This document shows, piece by piece, positions 34,834 to 42,966 of a DNA stretch of 64,000 bases. This DNA is from Amarobacillus sp046328225 (GTDB lineage: Bacteria > Chloroflexota > Dehalococcoidia > Tepidiformales > Tepidiformaceae). Where the stretch lies: positions 62,001 to 126,000 of the forward strand of contig JAXLWZ010000009.1 in NCBI GenBank assembly GCA_046328225.1, in the 5' to 3' direction. The stretch's first letter is position 1; each line of letters opens with the position of its first letter. The notes beneath the pieces are model-generated. The model worked only from the letters and a program-made list of their open reading frames with translations. It was not told where the DNA came from and did no database searches. The translations under genes were made by a program, and so were the position numbers.

Positions 34834-36399
34834 GTGCTGATCGAAGCCGCTGACCTCGCGGACGCCGGGGGCGTCGATGCCGGGACGTGCGTCATCGGCG
34901 CCGGCCCGGCCGGCCTCACGGTGGCGTCCGAGCTCGCGGCCGCCGGCGAGGATGTCGTGCTGCTGGAGAGTGGCCCCGGCAGCAGCGACCTCAATCGCGG
35001 CGAGAGCGCAGGCTACCCCTACTTCCGGCTGGACGTGGCACGACTGCGGGGCATCGGCGGCAGCCGCGCGGCCTGGTTGCCCCCGGGGGACGTCCGGTGG
35101 CCGCTGAACGGCGGCCTCCGCAGCCGGCGCTTCGACCCGTCTGACTTCGACCAGCACGATCACTCCGGCCGGCGACTGTGGCCGTTCGCCTTCGACGAGC
35201 TCGTGCCCCACTTCGAGCGCGCCGAGGCGCTCCTCGGGCTTGCGGCGAACGAAGGGCTTCTCGCGCCACCGCCTCCGACCGGACCAGGTCTCGAAACGGC
35301 GCTCTTCCAGTTCTCCGACCCGGCGCGCTTCGACGCGATCGCCGGCGAACTCATCGCGTCCGAACACGCGCGGATCGTGCGCGGTGCGACGGCGCTGCGG
35401 CTCGAAACGGGCGCGATGCATGCGCGCTGCACGGGTGTGACCGTGGCTGATGACCGCGGCCGCACCTTCACCGTTCGCGCCCGAAGGGTTGTGGTGGCCG
35501 GCGGGGGCATCGAGAACGCGCGGCTCCTGTTGCTCTCGTCGGCGGCCAATCCGGACGGCATGGGGAATGAGCATGGCCACCTGGGCCGCTGGTTCGGCGA
35601 ACACCTCCACGTCGAGGCCGCGCACCTGCTGCTCGCGGACGGGGTCGAGCCCGGCGACTTCGCCTTCCTGCGCCGCACCGGGACGGCGAGCGCGGGCGCC
35701 ATCGGCGGGTTCCGCGTCCCGGACGCCGAGCGCGAACGGCTGGGCCTTCTCAACGCCACGATCGGCATGCTTCCGCGGCATGTGGCTCGCACCACGCTCA
35801 CCGCCCGTGCGGGGGCCGAACTCATCTGGGCGCTCCGGAATCGCTCCCTTCCATTGCACTGGCAGCGCCGGTCGGCCCGCGTGATGGCACGGCCGGACCA
35901 GGCGGCGCGAGCCCTTCGTACCCTCCTGCCGGGCATGCCGCCCGAGCGCGCGATGCTGCTCATGGTCACCTCGGAGCAGGCGCCGAATCCCCGGAGCCGG
36001 GTGACGTTGGCCGCGTCACGCGATCGCCTGGGGCAGCCCCGCACGCGTCTCGAATGGCGCATGACCGGGCGTGACCTTGCCAGCCTGCGCGGAACCGTAG
36101 CCACGGCCTCGGAAGCCCTCGAAGCCACGGGACTCGGGCGGGTCGTCTCGCTGGTGGACCAGCCGTGGGGCTTCCCCCGCATCCACGGGTGCTGGCATGC
36201 GATGGGCACCACGCGCATGAGCGCCGACCCCCGCGACGGCGTCACCGACCCGTTCGGGCGCGTGCACTCCATGGAGAACGTCTACGTCGCGGGCAGCTCG
36301 GTGTTCCCCACGGGGGGCGCATCGACGGTCACGCTCAGCATCGTCGCGCTGGCACTCAGGCTCGCGGATCACCTGCTCGGGCGGCCGTCCGCCGGCTGA
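34834..36399 (+). CDS. GMC-family FAD-dependent oxidoreductase
   Basis: A 521-residue flavoenzyme that oxidises an alcohol or sugar. I choose GTG 34834, since GGAGG lies 5 bases before it. The FAD-binding motif is CVIGAGPAGLTVASELA followed by VVLLESG. A second nucleotide contact is VVVAGGGIENARLLL. The C-terminal catalytic part has GCWHAMGTTRMS (His), and YVAGSSVFPTGGASTVTLSIVALALR ends the protein in family style, though the usual Asn of the HN pair reads Ser-Thr here. It resembles sugar or sterol oxidases of glycan clusters. The last 44 bases overlap the tail of the convergent kinase-like gene. Confidence 0.88.
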   Translation: MLIEAADLADAGGVDAGTCVIGAGPAGLTVASELAAAGEDVVLLESGPGSSDLNRGESAGYPYFRLDVARLRGIGGSRAAWLPPGDVRWPLNGGLRSRRFDPSDFDQHDHSGRRLWPFAFDELVPHFERAEALLGLAANEGLLAPPPPTGPGLETALFQFSDPARFDAIAGELIASEHARIVRGATALRLETGAMHARCTGVTVADDRGRTFTVRARRVVVAGGGIENARLLLLSSAANPDGMGNEHGHLGRWFGEHLHVEAAHLLLADGVEPGDFAFLRRTGTASAGAIGGFRVPDAERERLGLLNATIGMLPRHVARTTLTARAGAELIWALRNRSLPLHWQRRSARVMARPDQAARALRTLLPGMPPERAMLLMVTSEQAPNPRSRVTLAASRDRLGQPRTRLEWRMTGRDLASLRGTVATASEALEATGLGRVVSLVDQPWGFPRIHGCWHAMGTTRMSADPRDGVTDPFGRVHSMENVYVAGSSVFPTGGASTVTLSIVALALRLADHLLGRPSAG

Positions 36400-37243
36400 T
36401 TTCGCGCTCCGCCGCACGCTCCAGGACCAGCAGCCCGGCCATCACCAGCGGCGCCGTCGCACGGCGCATGCGCCACGGGCTCTCCCGCATGCGCCGCGCA
36501 TGCCGCCGCGCCCGCCCGAACACGTCGCGGCAGAACGCACGCGGGTCGGCTTCGTCCTCCGCCGCGGCCGCGACCAGGCTCACGGCGAAGCGGGCGAGAT
36601 CAAGCTGGCCGCGCGGCGACGCGTGCACGTTCCCCGGCACGTCGAGGCAGGTGTTGTAGACCCACAGGCCAAGGTCCCCAACCATCGGCGCGACCACTTC
36701 CCAGTCACCCGTACCCGCCTGCAGGTCGGCGCTCTCGCCCACGTCGATGAAGATGGGCGCACCGTTGGCGTCGACGAGGATGTTGCGCGCGTGGAAGTCG
36801 CCGAAGGGCCGCCCAAGGTTGCGATGGAAGTCGCGCAGGCCGGCCACGACGGCGCTCGCGATGGTCTCCCGCTCGCCGCGGTCACGGAGCCGGGTGGAGC
36901 GCACGAGTGGCACGCCCCGGACGCGCTCCATCACGAACCCGGCGCCCTCGGGGAGGAGTGCGATGGGCCGCGGCAGCCGCGCTCGCGTGGCAGGCGCGGC
37001 CGCCACCCGGCACAGCACATCCCATTCGACCGCGATGGACTCCCCGGCGAGCGGGCACTTCAGCACGAAATCGCGGGAATGCCCGTTCGCCCGAAGGAGG
37101 TAGCAAGTCGAGGTGCCCCCGCGGATGCGGCCGAACGCGGTCACCGCGTCGATGCCGAGCGGTTCGAGCGCCGCGGCGAGCCCGCCCCCGGGCAGCTCCT
37201 CAAGTTCTTGCAGCAGCCTCGGCCTCGTCGCCCGCAGTTCCAT
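36356..37243 (-). CDS. Lipopolysaccharide-kinase-like / small-molecule kinase-fold protein
   Basis: A 295-residue kinase-fold protein. It keeps a Gly-rich start (GRIRGGTSTCYLL), a Lys in DFVLKCPL (about 62), the catalytic loop FGDFHARNILVD (His and Asn) and metal Asp in PIFIDVGE. This is the layout of WaaP/KdkA-like and aminoglycoside-type kinases, which phosphorylate sugars or lipids rather than proteins. The C-terminus is helical and basic and ends in hydrophobic helix VMAGLLVLE, perhaps at the membrane. The start ATG 37243 has no Shine-Dalgarno but TAGCAT 6 bases upstream, a leaderless pattern. Tail overlaps the GMC gene by 44 bases. In a glycan setting it may phosphorylate a lipid-linked sugar. 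Confidence 0.78.
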   Translation of the reverse strand: MELRATRPRLLQELEELPGGGLAAALEPLGIDAVTAFGRIRGGTSTCYLLRANGHSRDFVLKCPLAGESIAVEWDVLCRVAAAPATRARLPRPIALLPEGAGFVMERVRGVPLVRSTRLRDRGERETIASAVVAGLRDFHRNLGRPFGDFHARNILVDANGAPIFIDVGESADLQAGTGDWEVVAPMVGDLGLWVYNTCLDVPGNVHASPRGQLDLARFAVSLVAAAAEDEADPRAFCRDVFGRARRHARRMRESPWRMRRATAPLVMAGLLVLERAAEREISRRTAARAGDPRA

Positions 37244-37249
37244 GTCACG

Positions 37250-37255
37250 ATGCTA
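37250..37255 (-). promoter_or_regulatory. -10 element TAGCAT for leaderless kinase-like gene
   Basis: TAGCAT on the minus strand lies 6 bases before ATG 37243, with no Shine-Dalgarno between. Confidence 0.45.
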
Positions 37256-37320
37256 CGCGAGGCGGCCCACTCCGTCGGCCAACCACCATGCCGACCCCCT
37301 GGGGTAGCCCCTGGGAACTT

Positions 37321-37349
37321 GCTACTGGTAACTGGCAACTCGCAGTAGC
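37321..37349. repeat. Short inverted repeat with internal direct repeats
   Basis: GCTACTG and CAGTAGC pair around GTAACTGGCAACTCG. The piece contains ACTGGTAACTGGCAACT, a run of near-repeats, and is clearly lower in GC than its surroundings. It lies between divergent genes. Role unknown. Confidence 0.4.
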
Positions 37350-37366
37350 GAATCGCATTCGGATGT

Positions 37367-37372
37367 TACGAT
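37367..37372 (+). promoter_or_regulatory. -10 element TACGAT for glycosyltransferase gene
   Basis: TACGAT ends 8 bases before GTG 37381, in keeping with a leaderless or nearly leaderless transcript. Confidence 0.4.
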
Positions 37373-37380
37373 TCGCCCAC

Positions 37381-38502
37381 GTGACGGCACTGCAACGCGC
37401 CCTCGTTGTCGGTCCCTATCCCGGTTCCCGCTGGCGAAGCATCTCGAACTACACCGATGGCCTCCTCTCCATGAGCGGCCTCGACGGCGTCGAACTGCGC
37501 GCGGAGCGGGCCTGGTGGTGGCTGCCGCCCGGCGTCGATCGCGTCATGGACGCGCGTCGCGGCCGGATGCCGTTGTCGCCACTGGCGGTCACGGGCGCCC
37601 AGCTGGTCCACATGACCGACCAGGGGCTCGCGCACCACGTCTCCACCTTCGCCGGGCTGCCCACGATAGTGACCTGCCACGACCTCATGCCGTTCGTGGT
37701 CCCGAGCTACTACCGCGGCGCCCGCTGGGGGATGCTGAGGAAGTTCGCGCTCAGGGCGAGCCTGCGCGGCATGGGCCGGGCCACTCGTGTCGTCGCTGTG
37801 TCCGAACGAACCGCGCGCGACATAACGGCTCTCACCGGCATCTCTCCCGGGCGGATCAGCGTCGTGGGCGTTCCGAGCCCGGGCTCGTTTCGACCGGTGC
37901 AGGACGCGGACGAGGTCCTCGCGCGGCGTGGGATCGTGCTGCCCCCGGGGCCGCGCATCCTCAGCGTCGGGAGCGCGGCCGCTTATAAGAACCTCGGGCT
38001 GCTGCTGCGCGCGATCGCCCGCCCCGAACTCGCGGGCGCCGCGCTCGTGCGCGTGGGTGAGCCGCTCACCCGGCGCCACCACGAGTTCGCACAGCGGCTC
38101 GGGGTCGCCGGCCGCGTCGTGGAGTTGGGCCGCATCGACGACGAAGCGCTGGTGGCGGTCTACAACGCCTGCACCGTGCTGGCGCAGCCGAGCATCTACG
38201 AAGGGTTCGGGATGCCGGTGATGGAGGCCATGGCGTGCGGCCTCCCGGTCGTGACGAGCGACGGCGGTGCGCTCCCGGGCACCGCGGGCGACGCCGCGGT
38301 GGTCGTGCCGCTGCAGCCACGCCAGGGCGCCGCCTCGCGATGGGCTCGCGAAATCGCAAACGTGCTCGGCGACGCGGACGAACGGTGCTTGATGCGCGAA
38401 CGTGGGCTCTCCCGGGCGGCGCTCTTCCGGCCGGAGGCCATCGCGCGGCAGCTGCTGGCGGTATATCGCGGGGCCATCGCCGAATTCGAAGCCAGGGGAT
38501 AA
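37381..38502 (+). CDS. GT4 glycosyltransferase
   Basis: A 373-residue GT-B retaining glycosyltransferase. The N-terminal half starts ALVVGPYPGSRWRSISNY and has a TIVTCHDLMPF segment. The C-terminal half has ILSVGSAAAYKNLGLLLRA, the donor-site IYEGFGMPVMEAMACGLPVV with both glutamates, and GTAGDAAVVVPL. The start is uncertain: I prefer GTG 37381, with TACGAT 8 bases before it; ATG 37363 would add six residues and overlap that hexamer. It would transfer a sugar from a nucleotide or dolichyl-type donor to a surface glycan. The acceptor is unknown. It ends at a hairpin shared with the convergent acyl-CoA dehydrogenase gene. Confidence 0.88.
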   Translation: MTALQRALVVGPYPGSRWRSISNYTDGLLSMSGLDGVELRAERAWWWLPPGVDRVMDARRGRMPLSPLAVTGAQLVHMTDQGLAHHVSTFAGLPTIVTCHDLMPFVVPSYYRGARWGMLRKFALRASLRGMGRATRVVAVSERTARDITALTGISPGRISVVGVPSPGSFRPVQDADEVLARRGIVLPPGPRILSVGSAAAYKNLGLLLRAIARPELAGAALVRVGEPLTRRHHEFAQRLGVAGRVVELGRIDDEALVAVYNACTVLAQPSIYEGFGMPVMEAMACGLPVVTSDGGALPGTAGDAAVVVPLQPRQGAASRWAREIANVLGDADERCLMRERGLSRAALFRPEAIARQLLAVYRGAIAEFEARG

Positions 38503-38505
38503 CGA

Positions 38506-38539
38506 AACGGGGGCGCAGACGAATGCCTGCGCCCCCGTT
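38506..38539. terminator. Hairpin terminator between convergent genes
   Basis: AACGGGGGCGCAG pairs with CTGCGCCCCCGTT around an 8-base loop. The minus-strand side is followed by TCGTTAT, so it fits the acyl-CoA dehydrogenase transcript best. Confidence 0.7.
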
Positions 38540-38557
38540 GGAGACCAACCAGCCAAA

Positions 38558-39703
38558 CTACGCGCGCGGCAGCCCCAGGCCTCGCGTGGCGATGACGTTC
38601 CGCTGCACTTCGCTCGTGCCGCCGGCGATCGTCCCGGCGACGCTGCTCATGTACGTCATCGCGGCCCGGCCGCTGAGCGGCGCCACGCCCGGCTCCGTGA
38701 GGTTGCCTTGCAGCCCCAGCGCCGACATCGCCGCGCGGGCGATGCGCTGCCCGAGCTCCGAGTTGTAGAGCTTTGCGATCGAAGCCTCGTGGTTCGGCAC
38801 CCGGCCGGCCGCCTGGATCGAGATCACGTTGTAGCTCAGGAGCTTGGCCGCGGCGGCCTCGACCCAGAGCTCCGCGAACGTGTTCCGGACGCTCGCATTG
38901 CCGAGCTTGTTCGCCTTGATGTGCTCGATGTAGCGCTCCAGCACCTGCCGCTGACCGACGGAATTGCCGATGGAGCTGCGTTCGAAGTCGAGCGTGGTGG
39001 CGCCGATGTACCAGCCGCGGTTGATTTCGCCCACGACGTTGCGCACCGGCACGCGCACATCCTCGAAGAAGACCTCGTTGAAGCCGTGGCGCCCCGCGAG
39101 GTTGATGAGCGGGCGGATGCTGATGCCCGGCGTCTTCATGTCGAGCAGCAGGTAGGAGATGCCCCGGTGCTTCGGCGCGTCCGGGTCCGTGCGCGCGAGC
39201 ATGAACATCCAGTTCGAGGTGTGCGCCCCCGAGGTCCAGATCTTCTGGCCGTTGATGACGAAGTCGTCGCCGTCGCGGATGGCGCGCGTCTGGAGGCTCG
39301 CAAGGTCGGACCCGGAGCCCGGTTCGCTGTAGCCCTGGCACCACGAGGTCTCGCCCGCGAGGATGCGCGAGAGGTGTTCCTTCTTCTGCTCATCGTTGCC
39401 GTACTGGATGAGCGTGGGGCCGAGGAAGCCGACGGCGGCACCGCCCATCGCGACCGCGCGGGCCTCGGCGAACTCCTCGTTCATGATGAACTGCTCGACC
39501 ACGCCGAGCCCGGCACCGCCGTACTCCTTCGGCCACGCCGGCGCGATCCAGCCGCGCTGTGCGAGCTTGCCGCGCCATTCGCGCTGGTCGGTGTCGTCCT
39601 CGAAGTTGCCGTCTTCGGGCATGCGTGGCGGATTGGCGGTGGCGAGGAAGTCCCGCACCTCCGCGCGCCATTTCGCCTGCTCCGGGTTGTCCTTGAACTG
39701 CAC
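38558..39703 (-). CDS. Acyl-CoA dehydrogenase
   Basis: A 381-residue FAD enzyme for the first step of beta-oxidation or a related acyl-CoA oxidation. GTG 39703 is chosen, with GAGGG 6 bases upstream; GTG 39733 would lie within the promoter. Landmarks are GWIAPAWPKEYGGAG, the flavin/substrate segment WCQGYSEPGSGSDLASLQTRA, the KIWTSGAH strand, and the C-terminal GGTSEVQRNVIATRGLGLPR. The Glu used by short- and medium-chain enzymes (in YEGT) is Gly here (AGGTSEV). The likely base is therefore Glu in LDFERSSIG, as in long-chain and isovaleryl enzymes. The gene is alone and has a palindromic operator over its transcript start, so expression is probably controlled by an acyl-CoA or acid-sensing repressor. 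Confidence 0.92.
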   Translation of the reverse strand: MQFKDNPEQAKWRAEVRDFLATANPPRMPEDGNFEDDTDQREWRGKLAQRGWIAPAWPKEYGGAGLGVVEQFIMNEEFAEARAVAMGGAAVGFLGPTLIQYGNDEQKKEHLSRILAGETSWCQGYSEPGSGSDLASLQTRAIRDGDDFVINGQKIWTSGAHTSNWMFMLARTDPDAPKHRGISYLLLDMKTPGISIRPLINLAGRHGFNEVFFEDVRVPVRNVVGEINRGWYIGATTLDFERSSIGNSVGQRQVLERYIEHIKANKLGNASVRNTFAELWVEAAAAKLLSYNVISIQAAGRVPNHEASIAKLYNSELGQRIARAAMSALGLQGNLTEPGVAPLSGRAAMTYMSSVAGTIAGGTSEVQRNVIATRGLGLPRA

Positions 39704-39714
39704 GCTTTCCCTCG

Positions 39715-39737
39715 GTGAATCGGATTCACGCACTCTA
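39715..39737 (-). promoter_or_regulatory. -10 element and perfect 15-bp palindromic operator of the acyl-CoA dehydrogenase
   Basis: On the minus strand, TAGAGT (39732-39737) is followed 2 bases later by GTGAATCCGATTCAC (39715-39729), a perfect 7-1-7 inverted repeat across the expected transcript start. This is the classic place for a repressor of TetR, FadR or GntR type. A related sequence is at 1797-1813. Confidence 0.6.
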
Positions 39738-39769
39738 CGCGCCGAAGGCGAACTTCTCCATCTCGCCTC

Positions 39770-40486
39770 TCAGGCCCGCAGGAACGCGGCTTCGCCCTCG
39801 CGCAGCATTTGCCGCCGCTCGCGCCAGTCCGGCAGCCAGCGCGCCACTTCGTTCCAGAACGCGGGCGAATGGTCGTGGTGCCGAAGGTGGGCGAGCTCGT
39901 GGACTGCGACATAATCGACGGCCCTCGGCGGAAGGAGTACGAGCCGCCAGTTCAAGCGCAGCGTCCCGTCCGCGGCGCAGCTGCCCCAGCGCCGCCGCTG
40001 GTCGCGAACGAGCACCACGCGGGGCGTTACGCCCATCCGTTCGGCCCAGGCGGCGACCGTCGCCGGGATGAGTTCATTCGCGCGGGCCAGGTACCAGGCG
40101 CGCAGCGCGTCCGGGATTACGGGCTCGGGCGAACCCGGTTCCACGGCCAGCCGCAGCATCCCGTCGAAGGCGCGAGGCTCCACGCCCGGCTCCAGGAGGA
40201 GCGATAGCTGCTCGCCCCGGAACGGCACTGTGTCCGCGGCCGTGGGCGCGGGCGCCGGCTGCGCGAGGCTCCCGAGCCGCGCGAGGATCCAACCGGCGCG
40301 TTTCGCCACCACCGCAGCCACCTCGCCGCGCGACGCGAACGCAGGTGCGCTCACACGCACGCCCTCGCCCGGCCGCACGGTGATTTCGATGGTCCGCCGG
40401 CGCCGGCGGCTGCGAATCACCGAATAGGCGATGGTCGCGCCGTCGACCTCGATCCGGGCCTGCTCGGGCTCGATGGTTCGTGGCAT
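39770..40486 (-). CDS. YgjP-like zinc metallopeptidase (DUF45, SprT-like)
   Basis: A 238-residue protein. The zinc site is HELAHLRHHDHSPAFWNEVARWLPDWRERR: HELAH gives two His and the catalytic Glu, and the following His-His-Asp-His region gives further ligands. The RRRRRTIEITVRPGEGVRVSAP N-terminus is the family mark, and WGSCAADGTLRLNWRLVLLP precedes the active site as in other members. These are cytoplasmic proteins, often paired with restriction-modification or DNA-repair genes, but the physiological substrate is unsettled. ATG 40486 has no Shine-Dalgarno but has TACACT 6 bases before it. It is divergent from the phosphodiesterase-like gene. Confidence 0.9.
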   Translation of the reverse strand: MPRTIEPEQARIEVDGATIAYSVIRSRRRRRTIEITVRPGEGVRVSAPAFASRGEVAAVVAKRAGWILARLGSLAQPAPAPTAADTVPFRGEQLSLLLEPGVEPRAFDGMLRLAVEPGSPEPVIPDALRAWYLARANELIPATVAAWAERMGVTPRVVLVRDQRRRWGSCAADGTLRLNWRLVLLPPRAVDYVAVHELAHLRHHDHSPAFWNEVARWLPDWRERRQMLREGEAAFLRA

Positions 40487-40492
40487 GGCGCG

Positions 40493-40498
40493 AGTGTA
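40493..40498 (-). promoter_or_regulatory. -10 element TACACT for leaderless metallopeptidase gene
   Basis: TACACT on the minus strand lies 6 bases before ATG 40486; there is no Shine-Dalgarno. Confidence 0.45.
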
Positions 40499-40612
40499 GG
40501 CGACCGCCGCCGTGCGATCGTGGTCCTCCGGGAGGTCGCGCACTCTGGCGGGCATTTCGTACGCTGGGCGCATGGCTCGCGGTCGCCGCGAGACCTCGCA
40601 CCGGGGTATGGC

Positions 40613-42094
40613 ATGACAGACCGCAGGCGCGTCCTGATGATCGGACTCGACGCCCTCGATCACCGTTCGCTGGGGCGATGGCTCGCCGAAGGCCATCTGC
40701 CGAACCTGGCCGCGTTCGCGGGCCAATCGCACCGGCTGAGCGTCCGCTCCATCGGCCGGACGCTGCACGGTTCGACCTGGCCCACCTTCGCGATGGGCCA
40801 GGGCCCGGGACACCACGGGATCTACTGGTGGACGCAGTGGCTCGCCGAAGAGGGCCGCTACGTGCGGAACAGCCACGGCGCCTTCCACTACGACCCCTTC
40901 TGGCTGGACCTCGCGGAAGCGGGGCGAAAGGTCGCGATCTTCGATGTGCCGTACACGCCGGCGCTGCGCCGGCCCGGGGTGTGGACCGCGAACGGCTGGG
41001 GCCTGCACGACGAGATGGAGCCCGTTTCGTACCCCGAGCGGCTCCTCCCGGCGATCCGCCGGCGGTACGGCCGGCACCCGCTCCAGGCGGACACGATGCA
41101 TTCGATGAAGCCCGCGGCGAAGCGAGAGATGGCCGACGCGATGGCCGCGGGCGCTCGCCTTCGCTCCCGGCTCCTGGAGGACTTCGCGGGCCGCACGGAC
41201 TGGGACTTCTGCATCCTCACTTATACCGAAACGCACAAGGCGGGCCACTATCTCGCCGTCGAAGGAGAGGACCTGGGCCACGGTATCAGCGCCGATGCCG
41301 CGCTGCGCAGCCTCCTCGAGCCGCTCGACGAGGCGTTCCCGCGCATCCTCCAGGCCGCCGGGCCGGGCTGCGACGTGTACCTCTTCGGGTTGCACGGTAT
41401 CGACGCGCAGGTCGACTACGCGAACCTGGGCCGCGCGCTCGCCGCGTACGCCGACGGCCGGCCGGTGGCGACCGAAGCGCCCGCTCGCGACCTCGTCCGG
41501 CGCATTCGCGACCTCATGCCCGCGGGGCTGCAGGACCGCATCTGGCTTGCGCTCCCCCCGGCGGTGCGAAATCGCCGCTTCGGCCAGACCACGACGCAGG
41601 GCATTTCGAACCAGGACCGCATCTTCACGGTCGCGCACGACAGCGCCTTCGCCGTGCGCATCAACCTGGCGGGGCGCGACACGGGTGGGATCGTGGACGA
41701 AGCCGAGGGCCGGGACCTCCTCGCGCGGCTCGAACAGGCATCGCTCGCATCCCGGACCGATGGCGGGCTGCAGGCCTTCGTTGAGATGCTGCGGCCGCAG
41801 GAACTGCACCCGGGGCCGCGCGCGCACCGCCTGCCGGACGCGCTGGTGATGCCGAATCCCGAGGTGGACCGCGTCGCGAGCATCGAACTCCCGGACGGGA
41901 CAGTGGTGCCGAACTTCGCAGCCGAAGCGCGCAACGGCATCCACACTGGCGACGGCTTCGCGTACGTGCGCCCCGGCGATGGCTCGTCGCCCGGCCGTGA
42001 CGTCATCGACGCCATGGACTTCGCGCCGACCATGCTTTCGCGCTTCGGTTTGGCCATTCGCCCCGAGCTTGAAGGGGAGCCGTTCCTCCGATGA
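40613..42094 (+). CDS. Type I phosphodiesterase / alkaline-phosphatase-superfamily protein
   Basis: A 493-residue hydrolase of the alkaline phosphatase fold, cytoplasmic as no signal peptide is seen. The first metal Asp is in VLMIGLDALDHRSL and the nucleophile Thr or Ser is in RTLHGSTWPTFAMGQGPGHHGIY. Later metal ligands are Asp in DFCILTYTETHKAGHY (with His), and His in FGLHGIDAQV and GIHTGDGFAYVRPG. This matches predicted AlkP-superfamily phosphohydrolases of glycan clusters. The ATG at 40613 is preceded by GGGGT. The next gene, a Gfo/Idh oxidoreductase, starts within its stop codon (ATGA), so both are made together. Together with the GT2 and GT4 genes around it, a role in surface glycan phosphate or sulfate chemistry is plausible. 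Confidence 0.85.
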   Translation: MTDRRRVLMIGLDALDHRSLGRWLAEGHLPNLAAFAGQSHRLSVRSIGRTLHGSTWPTFAMGQGPGHHGIYWWTQWLAEEGRYVRNSHGAFHYDPFWLDLAEAGRKVAIFDVPYTPALRRPGVWTANGWGLHDEMEPVSYPERLLPAIRRRYGRHPLQADTMHSMKPAAKREMADAMAAGARLRSRLLEDFAGRTDWDFCILTYTETHKAGHYLAVEGEDLGHGISADAALRSLLEPLDEAFPRILQAAGPGCDVYLFGLHGIDAQVDYANLGRALAAYADGRPVATEAPARDLVRRIRDLMPAGLQDRIWLALPPAVRNRRFGQTTTQGISNQDRIFTVAHDSAFAVRINLAGRDTGGIVDEAEGRDLLARLEQASLASRTDGGLQAFVEMLRPQELHPGPRAHRLPDALVMPNPEVDRVASIELPDGTVVPNFAAEARNGIHTGDGFAYVRPGDGSSPGRDVIDAMDFAPTMLSRFGLAIRPELEGEPFLR

Positions 42095-42966
42095 GCGCCC
42101 TCCGGGTCGGCATCGCGGGCGCGGGGCGCGTGTTCGAACGGCTCTATCTGCCGGCCATCACGGGCAGGCGCGACATCGCCGTCGTGGGCGTCGCCGAACC
42201 GCGGCTGGAGCGGTTTGCGGACGTCCCGGCCACGGCGGCGCGGGCGCGCTCGGTGGAGGAGCTGCTGGACACGGTCGAGCTCGATGGGCTGATCGTGCTC
42301 ACGCCACCGTTGGGGCACGCCGCCGATGCGTCGCTCGCCATGGCTCGCGACGTGCCCGTGCTCGTGGAAAAGCCGTTGGCCGCGTCGTTGGCCGAAGTGG
42401 AGACGCTGCGCTCCGCCGGGGGCACCCGCCTGTTGACCCCGGCGTTCACGCGGCGGTACTGGCCCGCCTATCGCGCGGCGGCGGCCGCCGGCGTGGCGTG
42501 GGATGTGTCCATTCGCCTGCGATCGGACCCCGCGGGCTGGGACGCGGTCGAAGGCGGGGCGACACCGCTGGACGACCTCGCCCCCCATGTGCTCGACCTC
42601 GCGCGCTTCCTGACCGGCTCCGCCATCGATCTGGTGCTCGCCGAGCCGCACGCCCGCGGCGTCGCCATCGACCTGACCATGGCGAACGGCGCCGCCGCGC
42701 GCATGGTCCTCGACTGGCCGGGCGAGTATCGCGAGGCCATCCGCGTGGACGGCCGCACGCGCCGTGCCGGGCCGCCCTCACTGCTCGCCTCGGCGGGCCG
42801 CCGAGCGCTGCGCCGTCCCGACCCGGCCGTCGCCGCCGTAGGCGCGATGCTGGGCGACTGGGCCGCCCGCCTTCGCGGCGAGGAACCCGCGTCCCTCCCG
42901 TCGTTCGAGGACGGCGCCGCCGTGGTGGCGGCCGTGGAGGCGGTTCGCGCCCGGCTCGGCGGCTAA
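42091..42966 (+). CDS. Gfo/Idh/MocA-family oxidoreductase
   Basis: A 291-residue NAD(P)-dependent sugar oxidoreductase. The Rossmann motif is VGIAGAGRVFERLYLPAI, and the family's EKP motif is in VLVEKPLAASLAEVE, where Lys helps catalysis. The second domain is short; the His that usually completes the active site may be in LDDLAPHVLDLARFLTG. Typical members act on UDP- or myo-sugars in inositol or antibiotic-sugar routes. ATG 42091 overlaps the stop of the phosphodiesterase-like gene (4 bases), showing translational coupling. Its own stop overlaps the end of the convergent GT2 gene by 4 bases. Substrate unknown. Confidence 0.88.
   Translation: MSALRVGIAGAGRVFERLYLPAITGRRDIAVVGVAEPRLERFADVPATAARARSVEELLDTVELDGLIVLTPPLGHAADASLAMARDVPVLVEKPLAASLAEVETLRSAGGTRLLTPAFTRRYWPAYRAAAAAGVAWDVSIRLRSDPAGWDAVEGGATPLDDLAPHVLDLARFLTGSAIDLVLAEPHARGVAIDLTMANGAAARMVLDWPGEYREAIRVDGRTRRAGPPSLLASAGRRALRRPDPAVAAVGAMLGDWAARLRGEEPASLPSFEDGAAVVAAVEAVRARLGG

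Noticed and set aside
37305..37350. Possible insertion-sequence end near the glycosyltransferase start
   Set aside because: Only a 7-base inverted repeat with no target duplication, transposase or second copy in the window.
39770..41944. Extension of the metallopeptidase frame far upstream into the phosphodiesterase gene
   Set aside because: The upstream part is antisense to a gene with a clear AlkP-type fold; ATG 40486 with TACACT before it gives a family-length protein.
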